The notes: a model not told the origin generated them from the sequence alone. Positions 35,230-46,189 are shown, counted from the stretch's first letter. The stretch is 64,000 nucleotides of DNA from Siphonodentalium dalli (GCA_032622095.1 CP136065.1:207492151-207556150); one strand, 5' to 3'. Made by a program: numbers and translations.

Positions 35230-37636
35230 TTATTTCTTTTTTGGTGGCAACGTGTGTCCAGTCAAAGATCCGAAGCTAAGCGCTTTCGTTCCACTGTTTG
35301 ATCTGGACGATACTGTTGTCTGTGAAATAGTTGTGGCGGTACACGCGGGTCCGTATTGTGCCAGGGTTGGGTTTGTGTTTAACTCAATGCGGATTCCTCG
35401 TTGCTGACAGAACGTGTTTTCTATTAGGTCGGAGTTAAAATATTTCGGGACAAGGCTGTGCTTTCCATCGATTACCTTGTCGCACAATAAAATAAAGCCA
35501 AGCAAACTGGAGTTTATATAATTATGTCCTTGCGTGTCTCGTTCGTTATTAGATGTTTTCCGTTTATTTTCAACTTACTTTGTGTAACTTCCTTCTCCCA
35601 CTTCCCAAAAAAGTATAAAATTGCACGCAGATCACCCAATCTTTCGTCTCGTAAGCTTATAATGGGGGTTATGTCGGTAAAAATCTTGATTAACGTGGAT
35701 GTTTTTTCTAAGAATGCAATGGTTGAATCGAAGTCTGCTCCATTTGGCTGTGTTTGTCGGTAGCAGGACATTAAATAGAGCATGTCGCGATCTAGAACTT
35801 GAGTAGCCAAATTATTACGCATTTTTTATGTGGATGATAGGTCGATATGTTCAAGTGTTAATTTATGGTGGATACCGGATTCTTGATTATAACGGTACGC
35901 GGCCAGCCAATGATCCCATAGTATTTGTCCCCCCCCCCCCATTTCCAGATATCTGCCTTTTTTCTTTTGTGGTCCTCCCGACTTGATTCGACGTTATTCC
36001 GTACCTTTTTTATCACATGCATGATATCCTGTATTGTGCACACTGTAGCAGAAACGTCGAATATATTTTGCGTGATATACATTTGTGCACGGAGAGATGT
36101 TCCAATCCCTTGGGGAAATTGTTTTAGTGAGAGATCGGTTTGTCGAAGCTCCGTCAAACATTACATACTGCACTTTAAAATTGTGCTCGTCCAGTTTGTC
36201 GATCGCTTCCCAAAAGTTAACCACCAGCTCACTGGCCGTTGCGGTTGTTGAACCGAAATATCCCACTGTCCCTGACTGTCCAGCGAAATCCAGTGTAGCC
36301 TTGGAATACAAATCGCAATGCATGTGTTGCAAGTTTTATGTTTCTTTTTGGACACATATATGTCCATTTCATTATTATGCTTGCCCATGTCTGATGCCCC
36401 TACCAATTTCCACTCAGTTCCTTGCTTGACAATCTGTATATCCGACTGAATTACCATTTCGTCTATGAGCAACCCACCCTGCATTCCAAATTCTGGTATG
36501 GTTTGTCTCTTCGCTTCTCCCGCCATCCATTTTAAATTATCCTCGTTAAACCCGGGTTTTTGTTTTATTGTGTTTGTATACATCTGTAGCAGCCTCTTAG
36601 ATGGAAGCCCTAGCATGCCGGACGGGGCCATGTCGTCGTATGCACCAGGGGAGCGACATTAAAGTCCCAGGCAAAACAGAGATCACTTCTGGGCTCCACC
36701 GTCGATGATATGTATAAGTTGGTCTATTAGTAGTATTGACATCTTTTCAGAGGCTCCCATCTCTAGCACTTTCTCCACTACGGCCAACATGTCGTTGTGG
36801 TCGTTTTCGGCGAGTTGGATATAATCTGATGACTCGGATGGCTCAGAGGAATTTTCATTTGTATTCTCGATCGAAGATAGGGGCTTTCGCTTCCTTGATT
36901 TGGTTTGGTTCATTTGTTGTTGCTGTTGTTCTTCTTGTTTTTGTTTTTCTTGTTGTTCTTTTTGTTTTAAGTTCCACCTGCGCTTCGCGTTGTTAAAGAC
37001 ATTCGTGCACGTTTTGCAATGGACTTCATCTGAAGCTGAAAGAGTTTGAACAATTTTCAAACACCCTTTGGATGTTGCACGCATTTGTCCTTCTCTGTTG
37101 GTCACATTCCGCCAAATCTCACGGCACCATTTCCTCTCAAACTCAACTTCTTTCGCGGGGTAACCTTGACACAACTTGACGTTCTCAAGAAACTAAATCC
37201 AGCCAGTTGTTGGATTTCTTTGTAACACATCAGTAATACCCAGGGATAATGTTCGATCTCTTACGGACAAATGATCGATTTGGCCAAAGTGTAATTTTAC
37301 AGTCTGGTGAAGGCCGCCAACCGACCTGATTGTTGGGCATGTTAGAACCAATTCTCCCGTGTCACTCTTTGTAGCGGTGCAATGTTCTGGTATTTCCATA
37401 TTATCACACCAATCTTCACATGTTCTGCTCATGTTCATCAAAAGAATGCGTTCCTTGCCATCGACATACTTTTTTTGTTTTGTCGGGTTAAACATTGTGT
37501 GTAAAACCAGTGACACTTGCATTTTTGACGGACGTGCCATGTGACACTTCTCAAAATCATCCGCACACATTTCAAACAGATCGTCGATTTTGACAGTGGC
37601 ATTGCTATCTTCACAGCGTTCATATTTGATGGACAC
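35230..37636 (-). pseudogene. P-element-like transposase relic
   Basis: On the minus strand, pieces follow N to C: 37636-37193 and 37174-36683 (same frame, one in-frame TAG; the second has a Gln/Lys-rich coiled-coil-like stretch and a basic SRKRK), 36631-36161 (same frame again after two stops), then 36332-35994, 36157-35858, 35822-35514 and 35505-35230 in shifted frames. Motifs are GGLLIDEM (about 36460), YFGSTTATASELVVNFW, YVMFDGASTN (about 36155), MRNNLATQVLDRDMLYLM and NSDLIENTFCQQRG (about 35420). Their order and the three acidic positions fit the RNase H-like domain of P-element/THAP9-type transposases, which cut and rejoin element ends. I saw no THAP zinc finger and no terminal repeats. 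It is clearly dead in this form. Confidence 0.75.
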
Positions 37637-38019
37637 CCTGAAAATTTCAAACTAGATCTATAACATGTTTCAAAGCTAATCTAGTCGAAAGAGATTGTTG
37701 GCTCTTTCTGAGAATATCTCCAATGGCAGTCATGGCGGTAGGGTGTACCAAAACACAAATTTAACCCCATATCGCCGCCAACTATATAGTAATGTTGAAT
37801 GCCTATAATCTGCCTGATAATTTTTAAACTCTCATTCAACTTTGAGATTTGATACTGATATACATTTTCTGGAGTTATAATTTATGTTGATAAGCATGAT
37901 GGTTTATAAATCACCTGGCTCCCCACAACAATCGACACCATGACCCTGGGCTCCCAGTGTTATTTTTTATTTATTGTCGACTTTGTTTAGGTGCAATGGG
38001 TGGGTTCTGTTTAAGTGGT

Positions 38020-38135
38020 GCCAAAGATCTGAAACTTTACATGTATGTTCCCCATGGACCACTGAGTATTTTAAGACCGGGATACATTACCACACGATCT
38101 CTCCCTGGCAACGGTTGCTATGCAGCTACCCGAAA
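38020..38135 (+). repeat. Diverged solo TIR related to the 5.9 kb transposon
   Basis: The order TGAAACTT, ACATGTATGTT, GGACCACTGA, TTTTAAGA, CACACGAT, GGCAACGGTTGCTATGC parallels the left TIR at 3339-3435 (TGAAACTTGGTACATATGTA, GGTCCCACTGATC, TTTTTAAGATG, GTCGTGTA, AGCAACGGTTGCTAAGC). It is probably the end of a related, older element. Confidence 0.5.
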
Positions 38136-38339
38136 TCGAATTTAAAATGCAATTATAGCTTTTATCGAAGTATTTCAACCCTAGGAAATGGCGTTTTCGA
38201 TGCAGCCCATGCCCCACTGAAATTTTATTATATATCTGGCCGGATGAGTGAACCAAATTTTTGATTAAGGGTATGACAACGGTTGCTAACCCTAATGATC
38301 CAATGACACCATTGCCCTGATCAATCAATCGTATTATGC

Positions 38340-38684
38340 CCCATTTTAGACATTTCCTAGGCGCATGTTACGTTTTTTCGAAATCACGTGACGAGCGTTT
38401 CGGTTGGTCTCGTCGACAATCAAATGCCAGAGTGCATCATCCCAGAATAAATTTAAGTACTCCACCTTGGGGTGTACTGTCCATACTTATTGAAGTTGGT
38501 ACATTCTTTGGTCCCGACTTCTCGTTCGGTGTAAAGGTACGTATGACAAACGAATTTGCGTCCCTTTTCAACGTATGGACATTATGATCACCGTGACTAA
38601 TTGCAGGTATGAAGCCACGCCCCCTGCCACACCCCTACCTCGACATAAGCTCCGTCCACTTCCACAACACCTCAACTACCCCAT
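38340..38684 (-). pseudogene. piggyBac-like transposase fragment, downstream part
   Basis: The minus strand encodes FTPNEKSGPKNVP, then (shifted frame, about 38466-38390) NLFWDDALWHLIVDETN, the hallmark start of the DDE_Tnp_1_7 domain (family pattern: EYF.LFF..EL..LIV.ETN.YA). It follows the N-terminal fragment at 39894-40088 once the nested retroelement is ignored. At least one frameshift and a stop are present, and the catalytic aspartates are not reached. Confidence 0.75.
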
Positions 38685-38696
38685 ACATTGATCTCT
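38685..38696. repeat. Target-site duplication of the nested retroelement (left)
   Basis: ACATTGATCTCT is identical to 39882-39893. Confidence 0.9.
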
Positions 38697-38866
38697 GGCA
38701 GAAGGTGGAGCGAACAAGTCAGATTTTATTTGGCTTAATTAGTTCCTTTTTGTCAGAGCGTCGGTACGAGTGAGTTGTGCGGTCTGTAACCTTTATTGGA
38801 AGCAACCGCCCTCGTGCTGATGCCGGCGAGTGAGACGGTTTTGGATTAGGCTTAGCGCGACGGACA

Positions 38867-39136
38867 ATGGAGCTAATCCCTGACGCCGCGTTAGCTGCAA
38901 TACAAAGATCTCAAATAGTGGACACCGTTAGATGGAGTCTCCAGTCTAACAGGGGCTATTTGGTTCTTTGTGTTGAATTCCGGACGGAGGATGCTGGTAT
39001 CCAGAGATCTTCTACCCGGAGCAGGAACGCCAAGACCAGCCGTACCATGAAAGAGGAGCCTCCTAAGAGAAAGACGCCAGCTCGAAGGAGAAGGGACGCA
39101 GCCAGACGAGCGAAATGGAAGAAAAAGAAGGGGTGA
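38867..39136 (+). CDS. Basic ORF of the nested retroelement (ORF1, 5' part)
   Basis: 90 codons starting at the ATG after GCGCGACGGACA. The C-terminal third is strongly basic (EEPPKRKTPARRRRDAARRA), a tract that I associate with ORF1/gag-like proteins of mollusc retroelements, suggesting nucleic-acid binding. It ends at TGA 39134-39136, overlapping the next frame by 22 bases in the -1 register. The two are probably one protein split by a single-base change, but translational coupling cannot be excluded. I do not recognise a conserved fold. Confidence 0.6.
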   Translation: MELIPDAALAAIQRSQIVDTVRWSLQSNRGYLVLCVEFRTEDAGIQRSSTRSRNAKTSRTMKEEPPKRKTPARRRRDAARRAKWKKKKG

Positions 39137-39717
39137 CTGTTGATCTGCCGGTCACCCCTCCCCGTGTGGTTCAGCCATCCAGTGTCACAGCCGGTAGGCC
39201 GGAGTTGTCTGAGAAACGCCCAGACGACCCGGCCTGCATGGAGACAGGTGACATCAGACCAGCTAGCAGGGACTCCGTAGATCCGCCGGAGGTCCCTGCT
39301 GTCGGCGCAGAGACGAGCGGAGACAGGGACGCGGATACCACCCCCGATGTTCCTGCCGCCAGTTTCGACGTGGAGATGGAAACACCACCCAGCCATTCTC
39401 CACCCGGGGCGGAATCTACCATCACCGCCCCTCCGACGCCGAGGTATGAAGAGAAGCCGGCGACGTCCATCACCAAAGAACAGATGGAAAAACAACGGGA
39501 AAAGATCAAGACAGCGATCGTAACACACCACGCAGCAGGAAAGACTTACCATCTCACCAAATACGAATTCTTCCTGCTGCGTGATCGCCAGGTCTACTGG
39601 CATCGAGACAAAAATGAGAGAACATCTGGGACAGTAACAGTCAACCCAACACAGACATATGGCCAGTTCACACTGGCCTATTCAAAGCATCCAAGACCAC
39701 CAGAAAAAAGAAAATGA
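39115..39717 (+). CDS. Second ORF of the nested retroelement (ORF1, 3' part)
   Basis: 200 codons if the ATG at 39115 is used. The first ~130 residues are Pro/Thr/Ser/Glu-rich and probably disordered. The last ~65 residues (HHAAGKTYHLTKYEFFLLRD, then VNPTQTYGQFTLAYSK) look folded but match no domain that I can name. In the -1 frame relative to the preceding ORF, whose basic tract would naturally lead into it. No RT follows; AATAAA and a poly-A tail come soon after. Confidence 0.6.
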   Translation: MEEKEGVTVDLPVTPPRVVQPSSVTAGRPELSEKRPDDPACMETGDIRPASRDSVDPPEVPAVGAETSGDRDADTTPDVPAASFDVEMETPPSHSPPGAESTITAPPTPRYEEKPATSITKEQMEKQREKIKTAIVTHHAAGKTYHLTKYEFFLLRDRQVYWHRDKNERTSGTVTVNPTQTYGQFTLAYSKHPRPPEKRK

Positions 39718-39807
39718 TCACCACAAAGAATCTCTAAATTGCTATCTTTTTTTCATCTTTTTTTTCTACTTATTTCTCTAATAAAATCAATATCATGAGG
39801 GATTAAG

Positions 39808-39829
39808 GAAAGGGCCCTTCGGCCCTTTC
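39808..39829 (+). other. 3' hairpin of the nested retroelement
   Basis: GAAAGGGCC, loop CTTC, GGCCCTTTC: a 9-bp perfect stem about 30 bases before the A-rich tail. Stem-loops here are recognised by the reverse transcriptase in several LINE clades (stringent 3' recognition). Its role here is inferred. Confidence 0.6.
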
Positions 39830-39881
39830 GACAATCCCGGGGCTAGCTACCCCAAACAACCCAATTAAAAAAAACAAAAAA

Positions 39882-39893
39882 ACATTGATCTCT
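39882..39893. repeat. Target-site duplication of the nested retroelement (right)
   Basis: ACATTGATCTCT directly follows the A-rich tail and is identical to 38685-38696. Confidence 0.9.
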
Positions 39894-40088
39894 TGTCGTA
39901 TCTCTACTTGAAACAACGCCACCCACTCCTGGAGCGACTGACGTCTGAATATCTTCCAGTGTCACTGTGCTTTCGTTCTCCCATTCTAACTCACAAATGG
40001 CGTAGTCTTCATCATCGAAATCTTCCGCGTCCGATTCCAAAATTTGCCGGACCACCTCGTCTACTACCGAAAATGTTTTAGGCTTCAT
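39894..40088 (-). pseudogene. piggyBac-like transposase fragment, N terminus
   Basis: Starts at the ATG at 40086-40088 and reads MKPKTFSVVDEVVRQILESD followed by an acidic stretch (EDFDDEDYAI, ELEWENE), the usual acidic N terminus of piggyBac transposases. The frame runs into the nested retroelement's tail at 39893. The start lies about 210 bp inside the element tip, a normal spacing for piggyBac. Confidence 0.7.
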
Positions 40089-40217
40089 AATGCATTATGT
40101 TGTGTGCTTAAACATAATAGCAACAAGACACAAAGAAAAACATAATTATTGGAGAAGCAGAAGACCACGACGATGTATGTAAACAACAAACACGTGGCGG
40201 TCGATATATGGCCGGTC

Positions 40218-40283
40218 CAGCGGCCGGTATACCGGCCGCTGGGGTATTTGGAGGTTCACGCAGCGGCCGGTTTTCCGGCCGCT
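40218..40283. promoter_or_regulatory. Subterminal perfect palindromes of the piggyBac-like element
   Basis: Two perfect palindromes, 24 bp at 40218-40241 (centre GGCCGGTATACCGGCC) and 22 bp at 40262-40283 (centre GGCCGGTTTTCCGGCC), sit 14-80 bp inside the tip. They are candidate transposase-binding sites. The family 3 MITE has a shorter CCGGCCAAAACCGGCC in the corresponding place. Confidence 0.6.
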
Positions 40284-40346
40284 CGGGTTCAAAGGGTTAA
40301 AGCGCACCGTTTTCGCCAGCTATATTACACCACTGAGTTACTGTAA

Positions 40347-43300
40347 ATACAAATATATATATATATATCTTTAATTCCTCCTTGATAGAAGATCATTACA
40401 AGAATACATTGAAACAAATTAAAGAAACAGAAGCAAAACATGAACATACCATAACCCAAAAAAAAAAATATGTTGGAGAACAAAGATATAGAAATATATA
40501 CTAAAGCAGTCATTCATCACCGCACATACACCGCACATTCGCGCCATACAAACACAAAACCACATTCGAGCACAGTCACACCAATTCGCTCACAGATTAA
40601 TGAACATTATGTACAAGACTACGGAAAACCACACGCTTTGAGCACATACACATACGCACGCATGTACAAACTCTCACATACACACATATATCCACATGAC
40701 TCGCAAATACGAACAAAACTGAAACCCACTAATTTAGTGGCGGCCACAAACCCCCTACCCGTACGGACTGAATCAGCTGTATAGACTCATATTTGTATTA
40801 TCTTGTTAGAAAGCTCCAAGAGAGCTAAGACAACACCATTCAATTCTTATATTAACTAAAGAACATATTTACACTAAAGGATGTAATCCAAGAGAGCAGA
40901 GTACAGCGCCATCGAGCACATAGTGCATTATTCTGCACAAAATTTGAAGTAAGAGTGCGTTAACAATTACAACGGGGATAATTAACTTCGATAGAATATC
41001 ATTTTTGAAGGAGTTTCCAGAAACGAACTCCATTCATACCAGAAGATTTTTGTTGCTTGGATGAAAAATCGCAGTAAATGTGTTACAGGTATCTGACTAA
41101 TATGGACAAGACCCGGTGGTAAATGACCTAAGAAAAGTGCAGTTTGTTGTTCTATCGGGAGATTGTCAACAAACTGATATGCTGTAACTGGCAAGCGGTC
41201 GATGAACAAATACCAGAATTTATTACGGGTGACTGCCAGTGCTGGGCAGAATATTAAGAAATGTTGAACCATGTCAGTATATGTCATCTGGCATGCAGTA
41301 CATTTGGTTTCGTCTGCAGATGTCGGAGCACACAGTAACTGCAATGCAATGTGGAAGCCTTCTTTCTCTTTGGGATAATACTTACAAACACGCCACATGA
41401 ATGCGATATCTGGACTACTATGCACTAAACGAAATCGTTCAAAAGAAGGGTCACTGTGAATTCGAACCAACCAATCATCTTTCCAAAACAAAGATCCTTG
41501 TTTCACAAGAAGCTTCCAACTAACTTTATTAGGGACGGTGGCAGTTACCGTGTACTCAGACAAGCACTGAGTCAAACCAAATTGATGAAGGATATCTCGT
41601 AAGTCCCTGAAAAAGATATTTCTGTTAGCATTGTTACAATCATGAACACATTGTAATAGTCTGATAAGTGTTTACGACGATGGATATAATGCATTAAATG
41701 AGGAGAACCCAGTAAGCCCAGTACCATATCCGTTCGTGTTCTCATGTGGAGACCTTGAATGTGCTTAAGACACAGGCGGTGAGCACGTTCGAGGCGGTCA
41801 CATTATGTATGTGTTAGCCCACAGAGTATTTCGCTTCCATATAAGCCTTTGGGAATTATAACTGAATTGTAAATTTTAAGGGAACTCATTGGTGTTATTC
41901 CGCCGGCATAAATACCAATATTTGATAGTGCAAAGTATGTTTTCCTCATTTTGGAGCAGATATCTTCAACAAAAGATGCTCTAAAGTTATGTTTTCTGAG
42001 AGGGATGCCTAAGTGAGTAACGCATTCATCTTCATCCACTCGATGTGTACCAAGAAACCAGTTTGTTGTGCGCTTTAGTGCCGCGGTTTTTGATTCATTG
42101 AATACTATGACATGTGATTTAGACGGGTTATATTTATACCTCCACTTTGTACTATATTGCATGCAAACGTCAATTAAGGACTGCAACCCTGTTGCAGTGA
42201 GCGACAGCAGGACCATATCATCGGCGTGTGTCGGACAGCAGCATTTCGCATCCTTCATGACGAAACCATAAACTGAGTTATTAAGCTCGCACAATAAGCT
42301 GTCAATGTATAAGGTATAAAAAAGTGGTGCAAGGGTACTTCCCTGCCTTGCTCCTTGCAACATTGGTATCCAGCGTGAATTGCAGTTTTGGTAGCGAGTG
42401 CAACAATGTATATCATTAAGTAACTTTGAAATAATTATCCACGTTTTGCCCTGAACGTGCTTTTCAAATAGCTGATAAAGCAAACCGTTGATCCACACAG
42501 TTGCCAAACGCTTTCCATACGTCCAAGAAGCAGGCAAATAACATACTTTGTCTCTCGGACGTATAAGAAATACATTCGGTCACCAAAAATGATGTCATAG
42601 AACAACTGACCTCACGCTGAAACCCGTTTTGCAAGGGATGAGGCGTTATCAATGAAGGCGTATAAAGCTCAAGTCTTGTGAGAATTAGTTTCTCGAATAA
42701 TTTGTATATGACAGGCAGCAGTGTTATAGCTCGGTAATTGTCGAAAGAGTCTCTAGGTTTAGAGCCACCTTTATGTAGAGAAAAAATAACACCCTTCTTT
42801 GCTGCGTGTGGAATATACTCCAACTGTAAAAAATGATTGAAAAGACAACTCAGTGATTCGGCTAAGCGGGTACCTCCATAGACAAGGTGCTCATAGTTGA
42901 CTCCATCCAACCCTGATGCTTTATTTAAATTAAGGTGTTTATATAAAGACGTTATTTCTGTTGAAGTTACAGGAAAAGCAATAAGAGCGTCTAAAGGGCT
43001 AGAGGAGGAGCGAGCCGATTCCCTTTCTACAAATTCATTTACATTGGCATAATGTGACTCATCGAATGACGGATCCATTAAGGGAACCGAGAAGATGCTG
43101 CTATAATAATCGCCCCATGCCTCGGCTATCTCGTGTGCATCCCTGATGAGGTTACCATTATATTTGAAAAACGAACCAGAAAGAGTACCAAGCTTTTTGC
43201 GTTTTGCATTAAACAGTCTGAAAAAAGTGTCTTGATAAGATTCTACACATTCATCAATGCTGTTGTTGAACGACTGAAGATACTGTTTAGATGCTCTGCG

Positions 43301-44450
43301 ATAATCACGTCTAAAATTACATTTAGCGTTTTTGTAGTTGGCATATAAGCCAGTAGGATCGTTGATCGGTTTAGCGGCTGCTATCCAAACTGACCGTTGA
43401 TATCTCATATTCTGATGAAGTGATTTGAGATGTTGGGACCAGAATGGCATCAAGAATTTTTTGAAACTCTTGCGAGGGACATTGTTTTCTGCTGATTTGT
43501 TTATAGCTTTATATAATATTGCTATAGAATGACTCCAAATCACTTTGGTTGGCTACAACACTACTATTCTTAGGAAGAGAAGATTCCAAGTCATATTGAT
43601 AGCTTGCTTGTGACCAAGGTTCGTGACGAAATTTCTTCCAGTTTAGCATTGGACGATCATCAACTAAAATAGGCGGTTGATGAACTGACATTAAGGCATT
43701 GATTCTGAGTAACATAGGTCTGTGATTTGACACGTCTAATGCATCATCATCATCTAAAACTTGACAATCAGTGATGAGGTCAGTTGCAGACTCGTGTATA
43801 ACAAAGTGGTCTATTACCGAACCGCTACCTGGTAACCACATAGAGGGCACATGAGTTGCTCGAGGCACAGCACATAGTGATGAGCTATTCACAGAAATCA
43901 AACATTTTCTGGTTAGGAAACATTGTAGGCATTCTCCCCGTGAGTCCCCACGTTGAAGACTGGCATTGAAATCGCCCATGAAAATGACAGTCCCCAGCTA
44001 TATGTGTGCCACAAGTCTTCGAGGATTTTGAAATAGTCCCTAAATACTTCAATAGAGTGATTTGTAGACGGCAGATAAACTTGAAAAATGTAGAAGTAGC
44101 TAGACCCATTGCTCATCTGAATACCAACTATCCGGTCATAATCTAAATCGAGTGGTGAAACTTTACTTCCAATCGTATCACGCCTCCACATTATACAAAC
44201 CACCACCGGAGTTTCTGCCACGTTGCATGGGCAGGCGCTGTGTGAAATCACTGACAGCACAGAAATCATACATTGAATCTATTGATTGAAAATAAAGAAG
44301 ATCTTTCTGGGCTAGCCAATGTTCACTGATCCCACATATGTCTAAATTATAGCGCTGGAGAAAGAAACTCAAATATCTGGCTGACGACATAATCCCTGTG
44401 GCGTTCCAAGAGCCAATAGAGATCATTTTGCTGTAAAGTGAGATACCAAC
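40347..44450 (-). mobile_element. Non-LTR retrotransposon (LINE A), 5' part missing
   Basis: Minus-strand element whose ORF2-type coding region spans 44426-40982, followed by ~630 bp of AC/GT-rich 3' untranslated sequence and an AT microsatellite tail at about 40350-40370. No ORF1 is seen beyond 44430, so the copy is probably 5'-truncated. Confidence 0.8.
40982..44426 (-). pseudogene. LINE A endonuclease-reverse transcriptase, broken
   Basis: The minus strand reads, in order: an APE endonuclease with SWNATGIMS and SEHWL (44426-44290), YLPSTN, MGDFNASL (about 43979), GSVIDHF and SNHRPM (about 43810-43720); an RT with ITSLYKHLNLNKASGLDGV, YRAITLLPVIYKLFEK, PLQNGFQ, FLDVWKAF (42600-42460), GARQGSTLAPLF (about 42350), HADDMVLLS (42230; His replaces the usual Tyr/Phe before ADD) and HLGIPL; LERAHRLCLKHIQGLHMRT (about 41785); and a zinc knuckle CTACQMTYTDMVQHFLIFC (about 41315-41255). 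It would nick target DNA and copy RNA by target-primed reverse transcription. Frame changes near 44220, 43960, 43525, 42500, 41810 and 41650 disable it. Clade not assigned. Confidence 0.85.
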
Positions 44451-45065
44451 CTAGTGTGAAAGTAACGTTAGGGGCCCACTCTGTGCGAATGCCTTTACGT
44501 GTACGGCTATATCAATCCATCTAGTGGATGTAATATGCAGTGTTATATGAGTAAATACTGGAATATATAACACAATATAACATATACTGATATTTGCCAT
44601 GACATTATCAATGACCAGGAAATAATAATTATGGTCACATTAAAATAAAACACAGATAATTGAGCTAATACGTTTAACGACTAAAGCGAGGTAACTCTTA
44701 CGTCCACGGTAGCATAACGTTGATTCAATAGTAAATACAAATTTATGATTTTCTGTATTCATTTTGGGTCGCTGCCTTCAATGTTTCATCTCATTGTCTG
44801 GTGTTATATCTTATTTTCAATTAAATATATCTGATGATGCTTAATTTGATATAAATATAGGCTATGATACGGTACATAAAATAATAGAAGTTGATTATAT
44901 TGTGTAGACATTACTCTATTTCCCTAATAAGTTGAGAACGAACAATTTCAACTAAAATACAACTGTATAGTGTAACTATGTGCTTAAATTCCTCCACACC
45001 CGGCGATCAGAGTAAACGCGCCATGTCGCATTATAAACCGCTATCTATATACTAACCGCTTCACA
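44451..45065. other. No gene recognised
   Basis: AT-rich spacer with no coding frame of note. Confidence 0.5.
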
Positions 45066-45069
45066 CACC

Positions 45070-45740
45070 CGTTATAACGTGAAAATATTTTGGGAATTGG
45101 AATTGGAAAATTTTACCCAATGGGTGGAATGAAAATGGAATATTGGAAATTTGGTAACAGACTTGATTGGACAATTGGACCCCAAGGGGTGCAATTGGAA
45201 ATTTGGAAATTCCGAATGGACCCCCGCCCCCTAATTTCCTGACCTCTTTGCTACGTCCAGGGACGTTGCGATGAGGTCAGGAAGAGGGGTGTCCACTTCG
45301 GAAATTCCAATTGCACCCCCCTTGGAGGTACATTTTCCAATCAACTATACCAAATTTCGAAATATGGAAAATTCCATTTGCACACCCCCCCCCCCCCCAA
45401 TTGAGTTCAAATAATTTTCCAAATCTACTGTTTTAAAATTTCAAAATTTCGGAAATTATGTTGTTACATTTGCACCTCCCCCCCCCCCCCCCCCCCTTTG
45501 AGGTCAAATTTTCCAACTTAATATTCCCGAAATTCATAAACTTTTCAACTAGTCACCCACATAGGAGTCCAATTTCCCAACTGAAACATTAAAATCACAG
45601 GTAGAAACTTAAGAATTCCTACCAAATTATACCAAAATTTCGATTTTTGACCTCCGAATTTCCAAAGTTGAAAAATTGAACAAAAATTGGGGAGGGGTGG
45701 CACCCCCCCCCCCCCTCTTTAGAAACGTCCCTGGCTACGT
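45070..45740. repeat. Low-complexity block with long inverted repeat and C runs
   Basis: Recurrent GGAAATTTGG / CCAAATTTCC phrases, C runs of 12-20 bases, and an inverted repeat (45184-45247 against 45271-45324) with the palindrome TCCTGACCTC...GAGGTCAGGA at its heart. CTACGTCCAGGGACGT at the centre recurs as a variant at about 45724-45745. No coding frame. Confidence 0.7.
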
Positions 45741-46189
45741 CCCTGTCGCCGGGATAGGGGCCGTATACTCACCATCCCCAATAGGCCTATATAGCATTGG
45801 TAAGACTTGCCTCCTAAATCTGGACAAAAATGGAAATTAGTGAACTCTATTTATTTTGTATAAGTTATAAACAAATTTGAGGTCATCTATATGCTTGAAC
45901 TTACCATATCATGACCTGCAGTGTCTCAGAAGCTGCTTCAGTAGAAGAAGTCATTTTGAAGTACAAAACCCGTTAAAACTATGAAAATATATGCTCTAGT
46001 ATAATAACAGTCAATAGCAAAGTTAATTTACTACAGATCGACAGAAACCAGACGATAACTTTTTAATTACGCGTGTTTAGAACACTTCTCGTGTGACATT
46101 TTCAAATTTCCCGCCACTATTCAAATATTCAAAATCGCGAGTTTTAAAACTGGACCGTTTTGTGCGATCCGCGTTTTCAAGTTCCAGAA

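Larger units (their letters stand above)
38697..39881 (+). mobile_element. 1.2 kb retroelement with ORF1-type frames only
   Basis: Bounded by the 12-bp duplication ACATTGATCTCT and ending in an A-rich tail (39862-39881), so it is a retrotransposed insertion. It carries about 170 bp of leader, two overlapping plus-strand frames (38867-39136, 39115-39717), a 3' AATAAA (39780) and a 9-bp-stem hairpin (39808-39829). No endonuclease or reverse transcriptase is encoded, so it must have been moved by another element's machinery. It is visibly more GC-rich than its surroundings and little decayed. Confidence 0.85.
38340..40296 (-). mobile_element. piggyBac-like element, right part, split by a nested retroelement
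   Basis: The right tip is CCCTTTGAACCCGAGCGG (inverse of 40279-40296), followed by TTAA at 40297-40300. Transposase coding pieces lie at 40088-39894 and 38684-38340 on the minus strand, with a retroelement inserted between them. The distal half of the element (catalytic core, other TIR) is not found to the left; after about 38340 unrelated repeat sequence follows. Confidence 0.75.

Noticed and set aside
38956-39603. 215-codon minus-strand ORF opposite the nested retroelement
   Set aside because: Antisense shadow of the GC-rich ORF1 frames; no motif, and the plus strand has the ATG, poly-A signal and tail.
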